DNA from: Globisporangium splendens
Taxonomy: Eukaryota > Oomycota > Peronosporomycetes > Pythiales > Pythiaceae
DNA length: 64,000 nt
Direction: 5' to 3'
Assembly: GCA_006386115.1 (NCBI GenBank)
Contig: VFIW01000041.1
Location: forward strand, 186,001 to 250,000
Position numbers and translations under genes: made by a program
The notes under the pieces: model-generated
Told to the model about the DNA's origin: nothing
What the model saw: the letters and a program-made list of their open reading frames with translations, nothing else
Database searches by the model: none
Shown: one piece after another, positions 56,328 through 64,000 of the stretch
How the letters are laid out: the number at the start of each line of letters is the position of its first letter
Numbering within the stretch: the first letter of the stretch is position 1

Positions 56328-59300
56328 ATGACGGAGCCTCCTCCTGAACAGCCTCCTGATGGTGGCGGTACGAATTCCGCATGTTCTGGTTGGGATCCCC
56401 ATCGCGTTGAAGAAATAAAAAGAGGCATGATGGGCCAGACACCGCCTCAGCCTGATGCTGCTCACCCAGAGAACAACACTCGGACTGATGCCGCGGTGCG
56501 TGAAGCGCGTCATCGTGCATGGGTTCAGCGATTGACCAAGATCGCTACACGTCCATGGAAGACTAAACCCGATGATGACCTACGGAAGATGGTGCCGGCC
56601 GAAGAAGAAGCGTTGAATGCCTGGATAATGGGTGCTCTCGTCTTAGACGCGCCTCCTGCATTCCTCGCTTGTACCCACACTTTCCTCCAACGCATGGCCT
56701 ATGTCAAATTCTTTGAAGACTGCCTCGAAGGCACAGTCGTTGCTGTGGTCCCTCCGCGCATCTTGATGCCTGAACACATCGCGGAAAAGACAATTCTTAT
56801 GCAATTACTTGCATCCGAGCCAGCCGGCTCTGCAGGTTATAAGAATCTGTGCGAGTGGATTCAGAATGTCAAGCGTTTGTACTACACTGCGGCGACTCGG
56901 CGTTTAACCTTCATTGTCAAGGACCAGTCCACTGCAACGAAGTGGCATCGACGAGAGATTAAATTTCGCAACGAAAAACTCGTTCTCCTGAGCACCGCCA
57001 AGCTCGAGGAAGAAGATGATCGATGCGATATCGACAATACTATTCCCCACCAAGCGGATGCACTACAATATCAAGTCCGTGTTGTAGCTCCCGGCTTAGG
57101 CAATGACGTTGTCGGCCAACTGATAGCATTGAGCACCGAATGTGAAGTCGTGTCCATTGCGCGCGCGCCGCGAGCACGTGATGGCGCATACGACTCTAAT
57201 TTCTGGGTCGTTATCTTCAATTCCGAGGAATGTCCCCCTCAGCTCAAAGATGTCACCCACATCTCTGCTAAAGGGTTCTCGATCTTCGTTCATCATCATC
57301 AGCGGTACAGCCGAATCCCTTGCTTTCAGTGCTTCGACCCCTCGCACCCAAAAAGCAAGTGTACTCGAGCTCCTGGAGATTGTCAGATGCAATTTCATCG
57401 CGACTTCGAACCAGAAATCAAGCAAGCCAAGGAAATGTCGAAATTTGAGCTGCAGCACATGTCTCTTGAAGTCCGACAAAAGTACATTGGCAACCTCTCC
57501 AATAGTTTGGGCAAAGTCATGGCCAACCTGAAGAGCAAGGCAACTGAGAAAGCGCTGCTCTCTGAGATGCTCCAGCCTGCTGACTCGAGTAGCAGCACCG
57601 GCTCTGCAGCAGTGGCAGCAGCGGCCAATTCTGCAACAGACGCTCAATCGGTTACGCCGTCGGAGGCAGAATGGTTCGATCCAGCCAATCTCAAGAAACA
57701 GAAGGGGGCGATGAAATCCATGATTTCAACCTCAGCGACCACACCAGTGAAGAGTTCACCGGCGTCGAAAGGGCAACCCCATCCAGCTTCGGACGCGGCA
57801 TCAGCTGGTAGACGAGCGCCAAAAGGCGGAATCTTAAAGGCTGCTCCGAAGCTGACTTCTGTTGTTGGCACATCTCCTGGAACAGTAGCCAGCTCTGGTA
57901 GCATTGGTACCGGGTCTCCAGAGACAAGTGTCAAGGCTTCTAACGGTCAGAGCAACCGCAAGGCTCTCCAGGCTCGAAAGAAGCGCGAACTTGAACTTGA
58001 GGCCGTTCTGGCTGGGAAGCTTTCTTCAGCTGATTCTGTGCTTGATGGGGTACAAGCAAACTCCACTCAAGCGAAGCAAAAGATTGCTATCGACGCCCGC
58101 TTAAGCGCTGCTCAGGCAACATTAGACATTGCCAAGGAGCATCTGTCCAAAGCGTTTTCCGCGCACACCGCAGCTGCTGCAGCGGCTGCGACTGCAAAAC
58201 GCAAATTCCATGACGTTTCAGCCAAAGCGCACAGTTTGGCTCTCGATCGAGACGAACACAAGGAGGCAGACACCAGTGGTCGTGATGAGGAATCTTCATC
58301 TGCGAATCGTGAAGCTGGACAGTTCCAACGCCAGATTGAATTGCTTGATTTGCAGCAACGTGTGACAGCAAAAGAAGCAGCAGCCGCATCTCTGATCCTC
58401 CAGGAGGCCAAGAACGCCAAAAATCGAGCGAAAAGGCAACTTGATTTACTCAAGAAGCGAGCCAAAGCTAAGAATTTGGGTCCCAAGGATGGCGATCAGC
58501 ATGCTGGGAACAAGGCTTCTACGACAGCTGCTTCAGGATCATCTCCCGCTGAGAATACCGAAAGCCAAGGAGATCAAGACCTTGCTTATACGAAACTCAG
58601 GGAGTTTGTCAAAGCTCATGTCGTCCGCGAGCACAGTCCCACTGCGCAGACTCAAGACGAGGAGCAATCAAGAACGAACCAGCCCGGCTCGAAGTCTTTT
58701 CCCTCAGCGTCTAGAGATAATGGATCGGCAAACCAGCAACCATCATCGGAGCCATCAGCTGACACCACCTCTGGGTACTCTGAAGATCCCTCGCACTTCG
58801 ATGTCACGATGTCCTTGGCGGATTCCACGTCGATGGATTCCACGATGCACTTGCAAGATCTGACGGGAGGTGCTGTGACCCCGCCAAATGGTCAAGCCAC
58901 TCTCCCTCTGCCAGCAGAGGTGACTAAAGCCTTTCACCAGGAAATGCGCAGTCAAAATGGTACCGAGGACGCAGGCAATGGTCCTCCCTCGATGAACCAG
59001 CCAACTCCAGGCAGCGCTGACCAAGATTTTGGACACATTGACTCTGCTGAATCTCGAGATGCAGACCCAACGAGTGTCTTTGGTCCCGGGCCAGAAATCA
59101 ATGCGGCGATGGGTAGTGGACTAGGTACAGGGTCGACGGATGATGAACATCGATTCCAGGAACCGGAGCGAGAACCAGATTCCCACTCTCATACGTTAAA
59201 TCGGCCACGGGCACGAAAGATCCCAGAACTTGCGTCCTCAGTTTTAAAAGCAGCGGCTTCAACGACACCAGGTCAATCCGAGGCCAGTCAAGAGTCAACC

Positions 59301-60131
59301 TTTTCCAACGACAGTGAAAGCGGCGAATTTGAGACGCCTCCTTCCTCACCGTCTCACTCTGTCCAGGACGATGGGCAAGCACGCAAGTCTCTGGTTGGAC
59401 GATTGGTTGGATCGAAAGAGGAGCTCGAACAATTGACGGCTGCTGAACAAGCCCTTCGAAGACAGCATTTTCGTGCAAACAACAAAGCCATGCACGACTG
59501 GACCACGGCGACTCGACAAAATCGAAGATTCAGCTTGCCTTCAGTTGATCCAAGCGACGTCTCCAAATTGACTGGATGGATTCCCAGTCACGTGGATGCT
59601 CTAAGTGCGCTCATTTGTGCACTGCCTTTTCCACTGGAGGTCTTGCGCATGTTCCCAGTGAAAAAGCTTCTTGATTTTGGGCACAGCATAAACAGTCAAG
59701 CTCAACGCGCATTAATCCGGCATCACTCAGCTGACGATGCAGTTAGCGCGCAAGTGCGAGCCTTTTGTAAGAAATGGGCATCGGCTGTTGACGCCTGTCC
59801 GCAAGGCTCCGCTCGTTGGTCCATGACTGACAACATCAAGCAATGGAACAGACTTGAAAAGCTAGATGATAGCCTATTGACCGCGACCGTCTCGCGACCC
59901 ATTGACCCAGACAAATGGGCAATTCTCAATGTGACAAGTCTTCTACTACCAAGCATGTTCCCCAAGCACGAAGCCGTTGGTCACGTTATGCCTGAAACCC
60001 GAGCTGAAGAATATTGGCGTTCGTCTTCTCTACAATCAGCAATTGATGCGATTGTGGGCACGACGACGTCATGGTCGCTATTGGCGCACCAGCATGAGCT
60101 GGAGGTCCAACAGCGGCACAATCAGAACTAA
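56328..60131 (+). CDS. LINE retrotransposon ORF1 (gag-like, CCHC)
   Basis: This is the RNA-binding first ORF of a non-LTR retrotransposon, 1267 aa from ATG 56328. An N-terminal Pro-rich segment is followed by a globular region. A zinc knuckle C-x2-C-x4-H-x4-C (CFQCFDPSHPKSKC, about residues 332-345) comes next. A long Ser/Thr/Ala-rich region follows, then a highly charged Ala/Lys helical stretch likely to form a coiled coil (around 58060-58480). Further Ser/Asp-rich sequence and a C-terminal conserved-looking block (VSKLTGWIPSHVDALSALI) complete it. The frame is fully open. It is far longer than typical LINE ORF1 proteins (300-500 aa). Its stop at 60131 overlaps the start of ORF2 in the +1 frame. 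Confidence 0.88.
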   Translation: MTEPPPEQPPDGGGTNSACSGWDPHRVEEIKRGMMGQTPPQPDAAHPENNTRTDAAVREARHRAWVQRLTKIATRPWKTKPDDDLRKMVPAEEEALNAWIMGALVLDAPPAFLACTHTFLQRMAYVKFFEDCLEGTVVAVVPPRILMPEHIAEKTILMQLLASEPAGSAGYKNLCEWIQNVKRLYYTAATRRLTFIVKDQSTATKWHRREIKFRNEKLVLLSTAKLEEEDDRCDIDNTIPHQADALQYQVRVVAPGLGNDVVGQLIALSTECEVVSIARAPRARDGAYDSNFWVVIFNSEECPPQLKDVTHISAKGFSIFVHHHQRYSRIPCFQCFDPSHPKSKCTRAPGDCQMQFHRDFEPEIKQAKEMSKFELQHMSLEVRQKYIGNLSNSLGKVMANLKSKATEKALLSEMLQPADSSSSTGSAAVAAAANSATDAQSVTPSEAEWFDPANLKKQKGAMKSMISTSATTPVKSSPASKGQPHPASDAASAGRRAPKGGILKAAPKLTSVVGTSPGTVASSGSIGTGSPETSVKASNGQSNRKALQARKKRELELEAVLAGKLSSADSVLDGVQANSTQAKQKIAIDARLSAAQATLDIAKEHLSKAFSAHTAAAAAAATAKRKFHDVSAKAHSLALDRDEHKEADTSGRDEESSSANREAGQFQRQIELLDLQQRVTAKEAAAASLILQEAKNAKNRAKRQLDLLKKRAKAKNLGPKDGDQHAGNKASTTAASGSSPAENTESQGDQDLAYTKLREFVKAHVVREHSPTAQTQDEEQSRTNQPGSKSFPSASRDNGSANQQPSSEPSADTTSGYSEDPSHFDVTMSLADSTSMDSTMHLQDLTGGAVTPPNGQATLPLPAEVTKAFHQEMRSQNGTEDAGNGPPSMNQPTPGSADQDFGHIDSAESRDADPTSVFGPGPEINAAMGSGLGTGSTDDEHRFQEPEREPDSHSHTLNRPRARKIPELASSVLKAAASTTPGQSEASQESTFSNDSESGEFETPPSSPSHSVQDDGQARKSLVGRLVGSKEELEQLTAAEQALRRQHFRANNKAMHDWTTATRQNRRFSLPSVDPSDVSKLTGWIPSHVDALSALICALPFPLEVLRMFPVKKLLDFGHSINSQAQRALIRHHSADDAVSAQVRAFCKKWASAVDACPQGSARWSMTDNIKQWNRLEKLDDSLLTATVSRPIDPDKWAILNVTSLLLPSMFPKHEAVGHVMPETRAEEYWRSSSLQSAIDAIVGTTTSWSLLAHQHELEVQQRHNQN

Positions 60132-63100
60132 AGGCACCCATGGTGCCTCAACTCGCACTGTACTTGGTGGCAGTTCAGTGCGAGCAGGGGGAGATGGCTC
60201 AACTGTCTCTCCGGCGGAAGTACAGCGTGGAATACAAGGCACATCAACGTATTCCGGCGATGGACTACCGTCGCGACCATATCAACCCACAACCCAAGCT
60301 CGTCGTGACAACCGCCGACCCAGAAGGCGCAGTGCGACAGTCAATGCTCGCCATGAGCTAACTGTTGGATTCCACACACAGAATGTGATGGGGTTCTCCA
60401 AATCCGACGCCAATCTGAACGCGTGGTTTTCACATTTTCGACAGACTGATGACTCGGGATCATTGGACATTGTCTTTCTCCAAGAAACGCACGTCCTGGA
60501 GACCGAAGTGGCATCAATGCAATCCAGATTTCGTCGAAGTTGGGGTTTTCAGGAACCATCAGAAGAGTCGGATCCCAGACTTTCTCTCTGGTCAGCTTCC
60601 ACCGAGCGCAAAGGAGGAGTGGCGATCTTGTTGAATCCCTATTCGTGCATACCTACACTGGCTCCATATAAGCAGGATCAGTGGAATGCGCACTGGATGG
60701 CAGCTACGGTGACGTTGCGTGGTGAAACGGTGTTACTTCTCAACATCTACGCTCCTTCTACTGTATTTGCAAGGGAAGCTTTCTACAGAGCACTATCAGG
60801 TCTCCTCTCGTCACATGATGGACCCATTCTGTGCGGTGGAGACTTTAATTGCACTCTCAACCAGACGGCAGACAGGTCTCACAACAGCCACAACAAAGTG
60901 CACGATTCCAGGGAATTGAAGAAACTGCTCCAGAAATTGAATCTTGTTGACACCCTCGAGGATGATGCTCTTCGCGCCACGGACACACGAGACGTCAAAG
61001 CATTCCATCGACAGCATCACACCTACTACTATACACTGCCTTCAGGTGACAGTGCCAGCAGTAGGCTCGACCGGTGGTACTGCAGCAATGACCATCTCGA
61101 CTGGGTTCGCAGCGTCTACCAAAGCGTAGCTGGTCCGTTCTCCGATCACAATGGAGTCACGATCCGGGTAGCTGCTCCTGACAAGGTGATCCAAAGCAAG
61201 AAACCTCGAGTTGTCTATCCACTTCCGAAGAATGCAGCGGCGCATTCGGCGAGTATTGGAAAAGATTTCTTCGAAAAAGCTCATGATCAACTTGATGAAT
61301 TACGTGGACGTTACTCTTCGCCTCGTGATTATGCTCTGGCCACAGCAAATTGGTGGGATGAAGCCAAGATCGCGCTCAGGATCGGGTACCTTGAAGCTAA
61401 AAAATCGTACTTCGCCAGATTGAATCAAGGATACAAGAAGAAAATCCAGAGGTTGCAACGACGCCTCTCAGAATCAGAAGCGCAGATGCTCGATCACTCT
61501 GGTGGAGCGGTGGGTGATCATAACGTGGAGTTGTCGCAAGAGTTTCTTACCACCGCCACGAGTATTCGTCGTGCCATTGCAGAATGCAAATCGAAGTGGC
61601 AGGCTTCGAAACGGGACCGCATTTTTCGGGAGCACATGCATCATGAACGAAAAACGAGCAAATCCTTCTACAAGCGTATCTCGACCAAGTTCCTTGACAA
61701 CACTATCTTCACACTCGGTGGCACAGCGACTTACGGACCCATGCGTTCACGAGAACTTGCTGACGACATGGGAGAAGGATGGAAATCAATCATGCAACAG
61801 GCGCCCACTCTGCAAACTGACATCGATCAAATCCTTGATCCAGGAACAGCTATTCCTCCGTCGGACAGATTAGGCTTCCTGCTCAAACCGATCGATTCGA
61901 GTGAAATTAAACAGGCTGTGAAGAAATGCAAGAGAGGCAAAGCTCACGGTCCTGACGAACTCGGCAACGACTGGTACAGAGACCACTGTGACGAGATTAC
62001 CGGTCTATTCGAGCGACTTTTCAACTTGTGGATACCCGAATGCGTTCTACCAAGTTCGTTCAGTGAAGCACATATTCACTGCATAAAAAAGTCCGTCTCT
62101 GCTGCATCGCCGCTGGACTACAGACCAATCGCACTCCTCAACTCTGATTACAAAATATTCACACGGATATTTGCAACCAGATTACGAACTGTGCTCCCTT
62201 GGCTTATCCATCACATGCAAGCTGGTTTCGTTCCAGGGCGAGCAATCCCGACTACGATCGATGTGCTATTGGCTGCGCAACAGCGGGCCACGAGCGACCC
62301 TGCCATGTCCAGAGCGATCGCGTTGCTCCTTGATTTTGCTAAAGCCTATGATTCACTCGATCGCAGCTTTCTGGCACAAGCGCTCCAGCATCTTGGATTC
62401 CCATTGAAGTTCGTACGCTTAGTGAAGGTGTTACACTCTCAAACCACTTACAAGTTCATTGTCAACGGTTTCCTGTCGAGAAAGTACAACGTAACATCCG
62501 GAATTCGTCAAGGATGTCCGCTGGCCCCTCTTCTCTTCATCTTGGCGTTAGAGGTTCTTTATCGGAAAATCGAAGCGAGTGACGAAATACACGGCGTTGA
62601 ACTCCAGGCAGCAGGATGCGCAACTGAGGTCAGACTTGGAGGATACGCAGACGACACGACCATTTATCTTAGCGATCCCAAGGATATTAGTGCCGTGTTT
62701 GCAATCCTGGACAAATATGGAGCAGCTTCTGGGCTTCGAGTCAATCGGCACAAATCTGCAGTATTACCGCTGAACAAGGAATATAGCTCTACCGAAGAGT
62801 CAGTCAGTGACATTCATGTGCTACAACGTGAGGAACATTGCCGCTACCTCGGCATCCAAGTCGGACAAACGCCTTCGAATGCAAGTAACTGGTCCAAGTG
62901 CATCCAAGCCTTACGTGTCAGACTTCGACTTGCGCGTCTCAAAACTCACTCTGTCGCCCAACGCGCAGCAATTGCCAGTGCCGTCATCATACCCAAAGTG
63001 CTTTACGTGGCCAGGCACTCCTGGCCCTCTACGGCTATTGTCAATCAGCTACACGACCTAGTGAAACAATTTGTCTGGGGCTCAAGGAATGGCAAGCCTG

Positions 63101-64000
63101 CGAAACCGTGGATGAAGGAAGAACAAGCTGAACTCAAAAAAATGAATGGAGGCTTGGCAGTACCCAACATCAGAACTGAGCTGATGACGATGAGTGCCAC
63201 AGCAGTCTCCAAATGGGCAATCACTACCTCTCACATCGATCAGGTCATCGGGGAAATCTTGCTGCACAACACAAGGGCTTCTTCGACGTACATCACGCCG
63301 CTCGATGCAATCCCAAGGCGGCCACCCCAGCTTCGTGATAACATGTGGACAACTGGCGCAGCATTATGTGCGTCGCTCCATTCTCGACCCTACGAGCCCA
63401 GAGAACGTGATAATGTACGTTGGTGTTACGAGCACTTCAAGTCGACAATTGTGCAGACTCAATGGGACGGCGATGTGTTCCAGATCGACCTCAGCTCTAA
63501 AATGTCTGACAGGCTTCCAGGTATCATCGCTGAAGGACGAAAGCTACGCGGGACATTCTGTGCAGAATGGCTGCCATACATGACCTCGACTGCAGATGGG
63601 TGGCTTCTTGATTCCAACGGCTCCCCTTACAAGCTTGCTCACACATCATTATCAGTTGGAACAGCACAACTGGGTGACATACTTCGATGGGAGTGGATAA
63701 GACCAGGAGTGCTTAACTTCATCCCAACATGTGGAATCTCCGGATTCTCCCGGCCGTCTATTCGAGCGCTCGAGCGGTTATGTGCTACGTTGGTATCCAA
63801 CTTCCCACAGCTTCTGTATCGACCACAGCAAACAAATGTGCTTCGGCTGTACAACGGGCAACGTCATTATAACCACGAATGGCATCTGCACACCAGTGAA
63901 GCAACTCTGACCCACGTCGACACGACCCTAGTCAAAGCTACGCATACAGTTCACTCCGCAATGGACTGTGACATCATGGCATCAAGAGACTTGAACGGGC
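60094..64000 (+). CDS. LINE retrotransposon ORF2 (APE endonuclease + reverse transcriptase), incomplete at window end
   Basis: This is the enzymatic ORF of the LINE, open from ATG 60094 to the end of the window (over 1300 codons, no stop). Endonuclease motifs are FLQETH (about residue 130), GGVAIL, LLNIYAP, GGDFNC and the catalytic FSDHNGV (about residue 350). Reverse transcriptase motifs are DYRPIALLNSDYKIFTRI, QAGFVPGR, LLLDFAKAYDSLD (motif A, about residue 747), SGIRQGCPLAPLLFIL (motif B) and GYADDTTIYL (motif C, about residue 851). A C-terminal region follows. Every catalytic motif is intact, so the copy may be recent and capable of retrotransposition. The ATG at 60094 overlaps the last 38 nt of ORF1; a later in-frame ATG (NVMGFSKSD, near 60388) is an alternative start. 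Confidence 0.95.
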   Translation, partial: MSWRSNSGTIRTKGTHGASTRTVLGGSSVRAGGDGSTVSPAEVQRGIQGTSTYSGDGLPSRPYQPTTQARRDNRRPRRRSATVNARHELTVGFHTQNVMGFSKSDANLNAWFSHFRQTDDSGSLDIVFLQETHVLETEVASMQSRFRRSWGFQEPSEESDPRLSLWSASTERKGGVAILLNPYSCIPTLAPYKQDQWNAHWMAATVTLRGETVLLLNIYAPSTVFAREAFYRALSGLLSSHDGPILCGGDFNCTLNQTADRSHNSHNKVHDSRELKKLLQKLNLVDTLEDDALRATDTRDVKAFHRQHHTYYYTLPSGDSASSRLDRWYCSNDHLDWVRSVYQSVAGPFSDHNGVTIRVAAPDKVIQSKKPRVVYPLPKNAAAHSASIGKDFFEKAHDQLDELRGRYSSPRDYALATANWWDEAKIALRIGYLEAKKSYFARLNQGYKKKIQRLQRRLSESEAQMLDHSGGAVGDHNVELSQEFLTTATSIRRAIAECKSKWQASKRDRIFREHMHHERKTSKSFYKRISTKFLDNTIFTLGGTATYGPMRSRELADDMGEGWKSIMQQAPTLQTDIDQILDPGTAIPPSDRLGFLLKPIDSSEIKQAVKKCKRGKAHGPDELGNDWYRDHCDEITGLFERLFNLWIPECVLPSSFSEAHIHCIKKSVSAASPLDYRPIALLNSDYKIFTRIFATRLRTVLPWLIHHMQAGFVPGRAIPTTIDVLLAAQQRATSDPAMSRAIALLLDFAKAYDSLDRSFLAQALQHLGFPLKFVRLVKVLHSQTTYKFIVNGFLSRKYNVTSGIRQGCPLAPLLFILALEVLYRKIEASDEIHGVELQAAGCATEVRLGGYADDTTIYLSDPKDISAVFAILDKYGAASGLRVNRHKSAVLPLNKEYSSTEESVSDIHVLQREEHCRYLGIQVGQTPSNASNWSKCIQALRVRLRLARLKTHSVAQRAAIASAVIIPKVLYVARHSWPSTAIVNQLHDLVKQFVWGSRNGKPAKPWMKEEQAELKKMNGGLAVPNIRTELMTMSATAVSKWAITTSHIDQVIGEILLHNTRASSTYITPLDAIPRRPPQLRDNMWTTGAALCASLHSRPYEPRERDNVRWCYEHFKSTIVQTQWDGDVFQIDLSSKMSDRLPGIIAEGRKLRGTFCAEWLPYMTSTADGWLLDSNGSPYKLAHTSLSVGTAQLGDILRWEWIRPGVLNFIPTCGISGFSRPSIRALERLCATLVSNFPQLLYRPQQTNVLRLYNGQRHYNHEWHLHTSEATLTHVDTTLVKATHTVHSAMDCDIMASRDLNG

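Larger units (their letters stand above)
55943..64000 (+). mobile_element. non-LTR (LINE) retrotransposon, 3' end outside window
   Basis: ORF1 plus ORF2 are arranged as in APE-type LINEs. The 5' boundary is uncertain, somewhere between 55943 and 56217, and the 3' UTR/poly-A lies beyond the window. Confidence 0.9.

Noticed and set aside
60140..63590. Many short plus- and minus-strand ORFs over the end of the window
   Set aside because: All lie over the single long open frame of LINE ORF2, which has no stop inside the window.

Overview
The window looks like nuclear DNA of a plant-associated oomycete (Phytophthora/Pythium type). The evidence is the combination of a 7TM-PIP-kinase (GPCR-PIPK) gene, transglutaminase-elicitor genes carrying the VWNQPV motif, full-size ABCG/PDR transporters, a SWEET transporter, secreted tyrosinases, short GT-AG introns (about 45-110 nt) and a typical oomycete initiator/flanking promoter (INR-FPR) motif before the elicitor gene. 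No tRNA, rRNA, CRISPR array or prokaryotic signal was recognised.

Layout. 0-4 kb: 3' end of a SWEET sugar transporter, ribosomal protein eS4 (2 exons, minus) and a divergent 5-exon cyclophilin (minus). 4.2-8.5 kb: an ABCG/PDR transporter broken by a frameshift, an NBD1 deletion and a damaged Walker A. 8.8-13.5 kb: a mitochondrial membrane-anchored cyclophilin and a GPCR-PIPK with an in-frame deletion of the kinase core and a frameshift. 14-22 kb: two transglutaminase elicitors pointing away from each other, one a pseudogene with three lesions and one with an intact enzyme domain and a 57-bp minisatellite tail. 23.8-31.4 kb: two related cysteine-rich mucin-like membrane proteins flanking Nse4 (SMC5/6 complex), then a multi-BRCT protein. 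31.6-33.9 kb: urocanase. 36.5-42.5 kb: two secreted tyrosinases with remnants of a recombinase-like element between them. 44.2-48.8 kb: dTDP-glucose 4,6-dehydratase, a truncated FAD monooxygenase and its intact paralog. 51.9-55.9 kb: head-to-head ankyrin genes, one intact and one decayed. 56-64 kb: a LINE retrotransposon with intact ORF1 and an ORF2 that runs off the window.

Housekeeping genes (eS4, both cyclophilins, Nse4, BRCT protein, urocanase, dehydratase) all read through cleanly once spliced. The lesions fall in transport, signalling, elicitor, monooxygenase and ankyrin families. That contrast suggests real birth-and-death turnover of accessory gene families rather than uniformly poor sequence, although single-base lesions still need read-level confirmation.
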